Source: Neospora caninum Liverpool (taxonomy: Eukaryota; Apicomplexa; Conoidasida; Eucoccidiorida; Sarcocystidae). From it: 64,000 bases of DNA. Positions 32,901-43,634 of this stretch are shown piece after piece. Position 1 is the first letter of the stretch; every line of letters starts with the position of its first letter. A model generated the notes under the pieces. The model searched no databases, was not told where the DNA came from, and worked only from the letters and a program-made list of their open reading frames with translations. The stretch spans positions 3,658,001 through 3,722,000 of the forward strand of contig NC_018397.1 of assembly GCF_000208865.1 (NCBI RefSeq). The letters are read 5' to 3'. The position numbers were made by a program, and so were the translations under genes.

Positions 32901-34156
32901 TTTCTGCGAAGGAGCATCACCTACGAGATACAGTGCAAATGTCAGCGGGCGTGTCGGCATCACGAACGGCTCGCCGCTTTCAAGTGGATGTGGTGACTCC
33001 ACAGGTTCATACGCAGCAACGCGGCCTCGGTGAACCGCAGTGAAGACTGCTGTATTTGCGCCTTTTTCACGAAACGGCAATCTTCAGTTCGTACAGGCGA
33101 CGCTGCAGCCGTGTCGAGGCGAGGCTCTCTTGCTGGGTCTCTCCTCTGAATTTTCAGGCGCTCCACGCGTGTGCTTTTCCACAGCAGACACACACACGGC
33201 CCCGGCTCTGAGAGATTTGGGCAAAGACGCTCCTCGCTTACCACGAGGATGCTTGCCGGGATCACCACGTGCACTAACTTTTGACGAAAAAGGTGGACTG
33301 CCTAAGAGTTCTCGCAACCGGTGAACCGCCGGCATTCGCCGGGGCCGTGAATCTGTGAGACACTGGGCGGTCGAGGCGCTCTTGTCTGTCTCCTTCGGCT
33401 GGGCAAATTCGATTGAAGAACTATCCCTTCCCCGTCGCAGGCAACCTACTTCGCAGACAGATTTGCGAGTTAAAAAAACCACTTCGTCTGCAGGCGTCCA
33501 GCAGGAGCCGCTTGGGCTCGACCCCGGGAGTCCTCGAGCGTGATCAGATACTTGGCGAGGAAACGAACTTTCCGAGGCGAAGAGACAAAAAGCACCGTGC
33601 CGTTCAGTTGTCCCAGTGCGAGGAAAAAACGAGGCACGTGCCACAGACGCCCTCAACTTCTTCGTACTTGATCAGCCACAAGAAGACACCCAATTCGGTA
33701 TGGAGCCGAACGGCCAGCGCATGCGCAGACTGATTGGCGCTCCGCGACAAACCGCACACGCGAGACCCGCCTTTTCGCAGGGTTTTTGCCCTCTTTGTCG
33801 GGAGCTGTCTGCGCATTTTCTTCTTTCTCCTGGACCCGTTTCATGCCTCGAAAATGCAAGTTCTTCCTGCTGTTTTTCGCGGCCGAGGGTGTGCCGAGAG
33901 CGAAGGCGGTTTGCATGCTGCTCGGGTTGTTGACGTTTGAGTCACCGTACGCTCTTTTCTGCCTTGCGAGCGAAAAGCGTCGAGAGCAGAAACGCGGAAA
34001 AGTGTGGAGCAAGGATGACAAGCGCGAACACACGCTTCGTTTCGGAGGCGAGACCCGAGATGAAGAAAAGAAAGGGTTCCACGATGCCGCTAGGAAGACA
34101 CTCCCCTTGTCTTCTGCCCACAAAACCCGCCAACGGACGACGCTTGCAGCTGCGGC

Positions 34157-36431
34157 GTGCAACAAAAGTTGATTTCTTCCCTGAAAGCCGCCGAAGAGAT
34201 GTGGCTTTCTGTTTCTCAAAAAAGCATCGGGGGAGGTGTTTCCTGTCACGTTTTCTCCCTTCTTTCTCTCCTCCTTCTCTTCCCCTGTCTCCGCCTTGAC
34301 AGCCCCGTCACGGCCTCCTCCTTTGTCCCCTGGGGCCCCAGCTCTTCTGCCTTCGCTCCTTGCTCGCGGGCGGTTTCTTCGCTTTCTCCCTTCTTCTTCG
34401 CGCCTTTTCCCGCATCCCCAACTGTCCCTTCGTCGCTCGTCTTCCCTGATTCTCTTCCCTCTTCACTGAGCTCTCCCGGTGACAGACGAGACGCTGCCTC
34501 CGGCGCGCGCACGCGACGTTTCTCGCCGCCTTTTCAGGGCTCCGACAGTCAAGGCCTCCACGACCTGCTCTCGCCTGTATCCTCCTTGATCCCCAAGAGG
34601 AGACACTACCGTCCTCTTTCACGCGTGAACGGCAGAGGCCCAGGAGGCGGCTTATGCTTGAGAACAACTCAGCACAGGAAGTCGGTATCTTCTTCCTGTT
34701 TCCAGTCGACCGAGGAAGAGACACTTCGCCATGGCGGTCGAAGCAGAGACGCCCGAGAGGAGACGGGACGGCGACGTGAAAACGCGCAGAAAGAAGACGT
34801 ACGACGGAAACGGAAGGATCTTTTTTCAGCTGGACAGACAGCCGAAAAAGCCGATCCGGCATTCCGACGTGCGCGTCTTCCGCTTTTTTCCCTGACGAAA
34901 GCGCCGGCTCTTTGGAGCCCGTCCTCGCCACTTTCACCGTCGCCTTTTCCTACCTCCTTCAGAAAACTGTTCCCTTCCGCTGTTTGGTTTTCTCGGTTTC
35001 CGTTTTCTCGGTTTCAATCGACGAATCCGTGTTGCTCCCGGCCCCGATCGACTCCAGTTTTTCGTCCTCCTGTGCCCTCGCTTTCTCGTTCGTCTGATTC
35101 AGATCCTGCATTTCTGTCCCCTCCCTCCGGTGCTTCCTTTTCCTCGACGTGGGCGCGTCGTGTCGCTCGGGTTTCGAGAAAGAAGGCCTCTGAGACGCAA
35201 TTTCCTTTCTCCTCACGCTCGCCCCAAGGCTTCTGCGACGTCTTTTCATCTGCCCGCGCACCCTGTCCTTTCTCGCTGTCGTCTGTCTCCGCTCTTTCTG
35301 CCTCGACGTCTCCTCCAAGTCCACCCTTCTCTCCTTTCTCTCTTTCCTCGTCCTCTCGTTCTCCTTTGACTGGAAGTCCGTCTCAGGGCGAGCCGCTACC
35401 CGACCAGGAGCCTCTCCCCGCCTCTTTCTCTGCTATGTTTCGCAGTTCCCGTGTCGAGAACGAACCCGACGACGGCACGGCGGACGAAGCAAACAACGCT
35501 CGTCTCTCGGGCCTCCCCCCTTCCATGTCACCTGTGGAATCTTCCGCTTGCTCCTCTACGCCCCCGTATGCTTCCTTTTCAACTGTCTCCGCTCCCAGGG
35601 ATCGCGAGGCTCTCTTCAGCGCTGCCGGTCTCGGAACGGGACCGTTTTCCAGTCTTCAGACTCCATTCTCAAAACAAGCGGAAGAGACGAAGATTCCTAC
35701 CGTCGACAGGGAAGAAACACTCCACTTTGTTCGACTGGCGCGAGACACACCAGAGGAAGACCCGGAGCGAGAGACAGGCGACACATCCGTTCGCTTTTCA
35801 GCCGGTTCTGGAGAGAACGAGTTGACTCTGCGAGAAGAGAGAGAACGCAAGGCGGCGGAGGAGGCTGAGATTAGACTCGGACTCCACGCGAAAGACAAGA
35901 AAATGGGCGCCACCAAGCCGGCCAGTAGGAAGACAGATATTCGCATTCGACGCCGCTTCAAAGAGATCATGAAAATCATGAAGAAGGCGGATACGGCCAA
36001 AGGGCGGTTGAAGGACGAGTTCGAGAGAGATGAACGCATTCGCAAAGACCCCGATCTCCTCACGCGGCAAGAAGAAGAACTGCGCACCCTTCGTCTCGTT
36101 GATCCCCTGGTTCGCCCCGTCGAGCGAAGAAGATACACCGTACAGTGGTAAGTCCCGACATTTTGTTTGCTTGAGCCAGAAAGCGACAGCGCCTGGCAGA
36201 GACCCAAGGAAACAGAAAACGCAAAGCGAACTTACAACTCCACCCCCTGGAACACCTTCCAGAGAGACGGCATGCAGTTCTGTCTCGAAATCCCACGAAT
36301 TTTTTTTTCACACTGAACTGATATATATATATATATACATCGTCACGTACACATCCACATTTATAGAATGCTCGCGCTTTCGTATGGGCCAGGGTCACAT
36401 ACACACACTAACATGTCTCTCTCTCCATATA

Positions 36432-36475
<44 letters not shown>

Positions 36476-36893
36476 TGCGTGGTGAAGATTTGGAAGGAAT
36501 GTTGGAATGCAAGATATACGTGTAAGTTTCTCTCCCTGTTCGTTGTGTAGGTGGCCTAACTTTGCTCGAGAAGCCCTCCCGCGGGTCTTGGCGTGTCTGC
36601 ATCATATCGACCTTCTTGTGGAAGTCCGAGATGCGCGTCTTCCTCTGCTGACACAACTGCCTATCCGGCCGCCTGCAGGGGGAGAGAAACCGCGTCTGAT
36701 TGTCCTCACGCATGCGGACCGGGTAAGCGCCGACGCGTTCCCCGCCATAACTCGCCTCCGTTCGGCCATCTGAAAAAATCGACGTCGACTGTTTTCTATC
36801 GCCTCATCAGTGTATACGCATAGATAGCCCCTGCACTTGCCTATCCACAGATACACACATGTACCCAAGTGGGGCGTCGGGGATCACTGTCGT

Positions 36894-36928
<35 letters not shown>

Positions 36929-39900
36929 ACGTATATGAATATATATTTATATATGTAGTAGAAGCATGCATGCGGACATATATATGGTTGCATGTAGCGC
37001 CTAAGTACGCAGGCGCCTGCGCACGCGTCTCCGTTAACCCTTCTGCACTGAGACAGTTCACGTGCAGGCTGAACAGTAACTTTCCCCCGAGCGAATCGAA
37101 TCCTTTCTTTCAATGTTCACACATCCATTGCCCAAGGATATGCATGTATTCATATCCAGACATACTCAAACATATATATATATATATTTATATTTCTTTA
37201 CATACAGCTTAGCATTCACACAGATATACGTACACGTAGACGTCTTCGTGATGCAAACGTTTGTTTGTGTGGGTGCATTTATCTCGTGTCGAGTTGGATG
37301 ACGGCACTGTTCGCCGATGGATCGTGCGCTTGCGTTGAAGTGGTTTTGCGCGTCACTTTCGTTGCTGTTTCAGGCTTCCGAAACAGGGAATGCTCAGTGG
37401 GCCAGGTATTTTCGTTTCCTGTATCGCCTCCACGCCGCGGAGGCTCTCCACGTTGAGGAACGAAATGCGGGTAAGCACGGTTTTGACGTTCAAGGACATC
37501 CTTCGGACCCACGTGTCTCTTCTGGCGGCCTCCAGTTGGGACGGGCGAGGAGAAGCAGAGGAGACGACGAAGGAGAGAAAGACACCGGCCTCGGCGAAGC
37601 CGGCGAGACGTCAGACGCGCACGAACCAGAGGAAGAAGAGATGCAAGCAGAGAGTGGGCGACCTCGCGATGGCGACGAGGCAGTCGCCGAAGGCCCGCTG
37701 GCCCCGCCCGTTCCTCCTGCGACTCCAGTTCTGTTTGTGAATGCCCAGCAAGGCGGTGCGTGCATCGTTCGCGTTGAGAAGGCGGCGCGGAAAATCGTGA
37801 AGCAGTGGAGACAGTATCGCCGGGACGTCGAGGTGTATCGACACCGCCTGAAGCGTCTCGCTGCACATGCCAAAGAGAAGCCAGCTGCAGGGGACGCGCG
37901 ACGCGAACGCAGAGAAGAGCTAGCCGAGTTCCCGCCGCGACCGCAAACTCAAGAGAGTGGGCCGACCGCCAGAGAGAGCGCGTCGGCGACTTCTTCAGCC
38001 TCCCTCACCCCGGGAAATGCGCGGGCTCACATGCGGACGAAACGCGCCCTGCGCCTGCTGGTTGTCGGGATGCCCAACGTCGGCAAGAGTGCGTTGTGCA
38101 ATCGCCTTCTCGGGACCAAGAGAGCCCGAAGTTACAACTACCCCGGAGTCACCAAAGTGCTGACGGTGAGTGGTCCAGCGGCAACTCCCGATGCGGTCGA
38201 AAAAGGCTCGTCCAGAGGCAGTCGCCTGCTTGCGTCAGTCCCGTTTTTCTGCGCTTGATTGAAGGCCACACGTTCTCGAACGCGCTTCAAGTCGTTTCCA
38301 TTTTGGCACACCTGTGTGTGTGTGTGAGAGCCTCGGCTCTCCTTTTCTGGTGTCCGCGACAGTCTTGTGTGTGCCCGTTTGGTGCTCCCGTCGTGCAGTG
38401 GTACCGGCGACGCGGCGCGTTCTTCCAAACGAATCTCCACCGGCTGTTTGACTGTGTCGATACACCTGGCTTCCTCCCGCCGCCGTCCTCGTCGCTCCTG
38501 CGGCCGGGGCGCCGAGGGACAGTCATCGCTTCCTCGGCTTCCGCGTCTCTGCGCCTGTCTCCATCGACTGAGTCGCCGCGAGAGCCCGAGAAGAAAGAGC
38601 CTTCAGTTCGCATGCGGCACTCTGCCTCTCGAACCGAGTTCTTCCTCAGGGACCATCCCGTTTGGGAAGACGACGAGGCCGTTCGTCTCCTCGCGGCCTG
38701 CAACAAGCTGCCGCAGTCTTGTCTCTTCACCATCGAAGAGGCGTCAGTGGCTCTGCTGAACCGCATCTTTGCGGTCTGGGCCCAACGGCCAGCCTACGTG
38801 CCTCTCTTGCGCCTCAGCGAACGCTACGGCGTCGACCCTCTCGCGCGCGGAGTGCGGGGCGCCGATTTGAATGGATGCGAATTCCTGCACAGAGTGAGTG
38901 GCGAAACAAAGAGACGGAAACGCGCAGCTGGTTCTCTTGCAAAGTGGATTGATGGCGCAGTGGTCTATGCGATCGTGAAACGGGAAAAGAACTCGGTACA
39001 TATAGGTAGTCTCAAGGTCGAAACGGTAGCTCCAGCTGACGCGAAAGAAGGGAACAGTGCCTGAGAGCGCGCAGAACACGATGTTGTCGATTTGGGCTCG
39101 TGAGTGCCTCTCAATAATGATGTGAGTGTTTGTACGGTAAACACACACACACTCGTCTCTCTGCGTGGAGCCGGATATACTCACCAATGACCACCTCACT
39201 CTCCATCGGTCTATGCACACGCCTCTGAGATGTCTATGCAGATAGATGGAGCTTTTGTTCTACGGTGGTCTTGTACATATATGTATGCATGCCTTGGATG
39301 TGTATATGTGCTTGCGTGTGTGCACGTGCCCCCCATGTATAGTTTTTACACGTGTACATGCAGCGGCGTGACTAGTAACGCGTGCTTCCCTGTAAGAAGC
39401 AGGGTGGTATGCCCGTCGGCAGCGCGTGTGGGGAGATGAGATGCATTGGTGTCCTGGGATCGGCGAGAGCTTCCGCTGTAACCGGGGCCAAGGATCCGTG
39501 CATCTCTTGCATCTCTCGTTTTATGCCCCTTTTTGCCTCTTCTGTGTTTTGGTGCGTGATCCTCCAGCTGGCGGCAGCGAAACACCACTATTGTACGGGA
39601 GCAGCGTCCGAGCGAGTTCTCACAGACTTCGTGAAAGGCTATTTGGGTCGGATGACGCTGGAAGTGCCTCCGCCTCGCGATGAGGTTCTTCGGAAGTTTC
39701 ACGCGGCCCGAGCCGGACGGTCGCGTTCTCTCTCTCGTCTGGAGGAAGAGGAGCTCGAGGGGGAGCGACGAAGGGAAATGGCTAGGGAAAGCATCCGAAG
39801 AACGCGCATGCGCGGCGCCCGAGATCGGAAGATACCGTCGGACTGGGAGTGTCTGATCGCGAAGAAAGAGGAAGACTGCGTTTTGTGGAAGTGCGGAGAG

Positions 39901-40497
39901 GGTAACCCAGAGGATCAGGAGGGTATGGAGACAAAGAGAGCCGACGACGACGCGAAAGACGGTAGGGTTTTGAGTCAAAGGCGTCTTGCCTTCGCGGTCG
40001 CGGAAGACGGGAACCCGCAAGAGAGAACGGAAGAGGGAAGATGCCGTGAACAGCCAGGAGGAGATCAAGACCGACAAGAGGCCGTCGCAGGAAAACACGA
40101 AAGGACAGCGGAGGAGCTGGCGAGCGCAAGAGCCCTGGGGCCTGTGGAGACAAGGAGGGGGAAGAAGAGAGACAAAACCGGAGCCGAAACTTCCGCGAAC
40201 ATTGCAAAGAAAACGCGATCGAAGCAGATCTCCCTTTTGCTACGGGACAAAGAGGTTTTGTGGACTGATAGCGACGCGGGGAAACAAAAACGGAGACAGG
40301 AAAGGCAAGGTGAAAGAGCAAGCAAGGACGACGAAGCAACCGAGGGGTTCCGCAGCCTAGTGAAAGCGTTTTCAACGGGACGTGGGCCGTCGGTAAATCC
40401 CTCAGGACGAAAACACGCTGCAGACTTGCTCGACGAGAGGCTGCGCACTCAGGTAGAAGACAAGGCTTGGGAAACCGGCGCTTTTGAAGGCTGGTGA
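34157..40497 (+). CDS. Circularly permuted ribosome-assembly GTPase, YlqF/RbgA (MTG1-like) family
   Basis: Five exons: 34157-36147, 36551-36722, 37374-38165, 38399-38893, 39568-40497; 1,459 residues, phases consistent. RbgA/MTG1 proteins complete maturation of the bacterial-type large ribosomal subunit. The permuted motif order G4-G5-G1-G2-G3 is visible. The family's QWFPGHM-like entry is QWWPNFAREA (about 663 on), followed by VDVVxEVxDAR-like IDLLVEVRDARLP. G4 is LTHAD (717-720 THAD), unlike the usual NKxD. G5-like FVNAQQGG comes next, then G1 GMPNVGKS (953-960), PGVTK as G2, and DTPG (1006-1009) as G3. The C-domain has LTDFVKGYLGRMTLE. A hydrophobic stretch near residues 31-48 (VFSLLSLLLLFPCLRL) looks like a signal peptide ahead of a Ser/Arg-rich region, which fits an apicoplast leader. 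Residues to about 620 and the last 250 are lineage-specific low-complexity sequence. Confidence 0.88.
36321..36473. repeat. Two (TA)n tracts in GTPase intron 1
   Basis: TA runs at 36321-36338 and 36435-36473, inside the intron 36148-36550. Confidence 0.95.
36895..37190. repeat. Two (TA)n tracts in GTPase intron 2
   Basis: TA runs at 36895-36928 and 37172-37190, inside the intron 36723-37373. Confidence 0.95.
37832..37845. repeat. GGTGT-N4-ACACC palindrome inside GTPase exon 3
   Basis: Perfect arms around the spacer ATCG in coding sequence (EVYRHR). A near-copy, TGTGT-CGAT-ACACC, overlaps the DTPG codons at 38453-38466. Confidence 0.85.
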
Positions 40498-43400
40498 GAT
40501 TGTGAAGGAAGACGCACGGCGGATACCTTTCCGTCTTTCGGTTTAACGCGTCAAGTCTGTTTTTCGTGTCAAGGCCTCTTACATACGCTCTGTAGTCCCT
40601 GCGGTGGTGCGCCTCCTTGCGTTTCACGGTACACAGTCGAAACCAGAGGAGGCCTCGTATCTCGTCTGTGTCGTCTCCAGTAAAGGACGTTTCCTGTGGT
40701 TTTGCGTCTGTGTCGACTTCGAGTCGCAAGGGATATGCCGCCTGACTTTCAGACTTGCTGCTCACTAGCTCTCCGGCTCCAGGCCGACACACTGCTGGAA
40801 ACTCGCTTCACAAACTGTGGAACTGCTAAGAGAGCAAAATGCGCCACACCAAGGTCGGGGTGACTCTGAAGGTCTGTTCTTGGTTGCATCTTCGAGCCTT
40901 CCAGCAAAATGCACGTACTTCCCTTGGACGGAAACGCTGACTCATTCGCGGCTGTGGGCGCAACGGTACTCGTATAGCGCAAAAGAATACGCGAAGCGCT
41001 AGGTTTCGCGGAATGCAAACAGGAAACACCGCCACCACACACAAACATTCTCCACGGGTCGTTGCTTATATGAATAGCACGCATTGATGGAAAGCGGATT
41101 TTTGATGTGTTCCGAAAGTCTCTCGGTGCTCGTCGAGTCTGATTCCGGTGGTTTCTGTTTCCTCCATCAACCTAGCGCCACCGTGTATCAGGCGACGAAA
41201 TGAAGAGCACTCCGAGTCTGTTCGCGTTCATCCCTGGACGCGTTTTCTCATCTTACTGTCGGTAGACGCCACGACAGAAAGTCGTTAGGTCTTCCTCAGG
41301 CTACGGCGTCTCGGCATGCTGCAAGACGGGATAAAGGGTGATGTTTCCGTCCAGCGGAGTTTGTGTGTTTTGCGGGTGTTAGTGCAGGCACAAATGATGG
41401 TCCATCGGCAGTCTGTTAGCGCACAGGAAGCAAATGATTTCTTGCTTGAAAGGCACCGAAGGATACACAGCGAGAGGCTCAGTCAACGTCGGAGCCCCGC
41501 TGTGTCTGTCTGCTGCGGGTTTTCGAAGGTTTCACGTAGACTCTTGTACTCTGGATGTAAAATAGAACAGACGTTGTTGGGCACCGCTAGATGTGTTTGC
41601 AAACTGAACACCAGGAACGCCGCTGAATAGAACTCTAAAGAAGTTCCTTCCATTACAAAAAAAGTACGTTCAGCAACGCCGCCCGAGTCCCTTCCTGCTT
41701 CCACACCGTCGGATTCCTTTAGTATCATACCAGTTGATCAATCTCTGCCGTGGTTGGTGAACCCGAGAAACGAAGTGGAGAAAATAGCGTGGAACGCCCC
41801 TGCACGTGCAATAACAACTTCTATAAAAGTCACGAGCATGTTGGGACTGCGACCCTGATCTCTAATCGGCGATGCGGCAGCAGACTTTGAGCTTCACACC
41901 ATTACACGCAGCCCCGTACGGTAGCGTATCGCATCGGTTTTTATTGGCCACTCGTATGTTCGTGTTTGTTGGTAATAAACGACGGCAAAACGGTCAGGAA
42001 AATAAAAGCACTTTACCCTGTACGCCCACTGTCGCCAACTCTCTTGTCAGCGGTAAGAGAGATATCTTTTGCCTTTCCTGAAGATGAGAAACCTACAACC
42101 CTTAAGGGAAAAGCCGTGATGAGGTGCATAAACGAACGCCTTCCAGAGGTTCTCATTGCTGGCCGTTTTTTGATCAAGGAGCGGACGGAATCATGCGACG
42201 CGTCACTCGTCAGGCTCAAACTCGCCGCTAGCGGCGACCAGACACACCACGTACCGAAAGTGAATTTCCTGAAGTATCTTTACACATTCGCATGAGAGGG
42301 TGCGCATGAATAAATCCGATTGGATGTCGCGTTTGGTTTTGTATCGACTTACTACAGCTGACTTCTTCGGATTTGTATTACCATGGGGACAGATGAGGTT
42401 CTGAGCCGCTACAGTGATAACCTCCTTTCTCCAATAAAAGTTTGGTACCTTGCGCTTGAAACTACTCTACATAACGCACTTCCCATGGTGGCCACGAAAA
42501 GCTTTTTCGTATGTGTGACCATAGAAACGGTGGGTCTGTGGCAAAATCTACTTCCCGTCGACTTGATGCGCGCAAACTTGAGGCATACGAAAGTAGGTAC
42601 CGACAAAAAGGGTTTCAACTGTGGATTCATGCATGTATCAGTCGTTGTTTTGGTGGTTCGTGGAGAACGTTTCTCGCTCTCGAGTCACTCGCAGTTACTT
42701 CTTGCGGGGGCTTTCTTTTTCCCATAATTCCTCCCAACGGCGGGCGCTGTTTTTGTTTCCCGGTTGCCAAGCGAATTCTGTTTGACGTTGAATGGTTCCA
42801 AGCACGTCGTTTTTCTGCTTTTTTTCGTGCACGGTTCTTCGTTTTTGCACCCTTCCGTGGATAGTCGCGTGACGGGACCGTCCTCTGCCTCATATGTGCA
42901 TTAGGTTCGGACAGGTTTTTGACTCGAGCTCTGGAAGTCACGTGTCGCTTGCTTTTTAAATATTTTCTTGCTCTCTGTTTTGGCAATCTCCAAGGAGCGC
43001 GCCCTCCTGCCACCTGCGTGCGTTCTTCGCAACTCCAGTGCCACGATAGAAAGGAGCTTTCTTGCTCTGGCGTTTGCGGACGAATCATCCGAAGGGACAA
43101 CCAAACGCACCTGCGTTGACTGCTCGGCCAGGAGGGAGAAGCAACCAAAGTCTTTGTTGTGTGTTTCACTATTGGGGTGCTTTTTGTGAAGTCGCACACT
43201 GCGTACTGGGAGCGGAGTACTTTACAATCTCTGATCTTTTCCATCTGACGCTGCGGGCTCTCTTGACTTTTTGCCGCCACGTTACTCTATTTCTTGTCAA
43301 CTGTTTTTGTTGCAATTGGCTCCAAAGCATGCGGAGTGTCACCCCTGGAAACGGTTCTCGCATCGACAAGCGACGCGCAGGCGCCGTGACTAAGTAGTTT

Positions 43401-43634
43401 ACACATACTGCTCCGCCAAAAAAGGGGGCAAATTGGAAAGGAGGGGCCGATGGGAAACGAGCTCAAAACCTAGGCCACAAGGGACAAACTCGCCAGTGTC
43501 GGTGAACACCCGGGAAGCCGAAACGCGTTTCTAGGACTGAAGGCGGTTCGGCACTTCAAAGAAGGGCGCTCCGCAGTCTGGTCCGATCCAGTAAGCACGC
43601 AGCGGCGAACGAGTTCCCACCGCGTCGAGGGACG
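40498..43634. other. Spacer between the GTPase and ABC transporter genes
   Basis: About 3.1 kb, relatively AT-rich between about 41.6 and 42.6 kb. Open frames are at most about 115 codons long apart from a 217-codon minus frame (42627-43280) with no recognisable content. The end near 43635 probably holds the promoter of the ABC gene. Confidence 0.5.

Larger units (their letters stand above)
29321..34156. other. Spacer between bL25 and the RbgA-like GTPase gene
   Basis: About 4.8 kb without a recognised gene. Two TA arrays (29797-29831, 29910-29948) lie near the bL25 end. A pyrimidine-rich stretch spans about 30530-30890. Frames of 170-305 codons occur on both strands but show no domain, no consistent splice linkage and frame-shuffled composition. 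The end nearest 34157 should hold the GTPase promoter and leader. Confidence 0.5.

Noticed and set aside
39382..39567. In-frame upstream extension of the last GTPase exon
   Set aside because: The acceptor CCTCCAG just before 39568 joins in phase to the family's C-domain start, and the upstream codons show no conservation.
41600..42640. AT-richer stretch considered as organellar DNA insertion
   Set aside because: No recognisable mitochondrial or plastid gene segment, and the difference in composition is modest.
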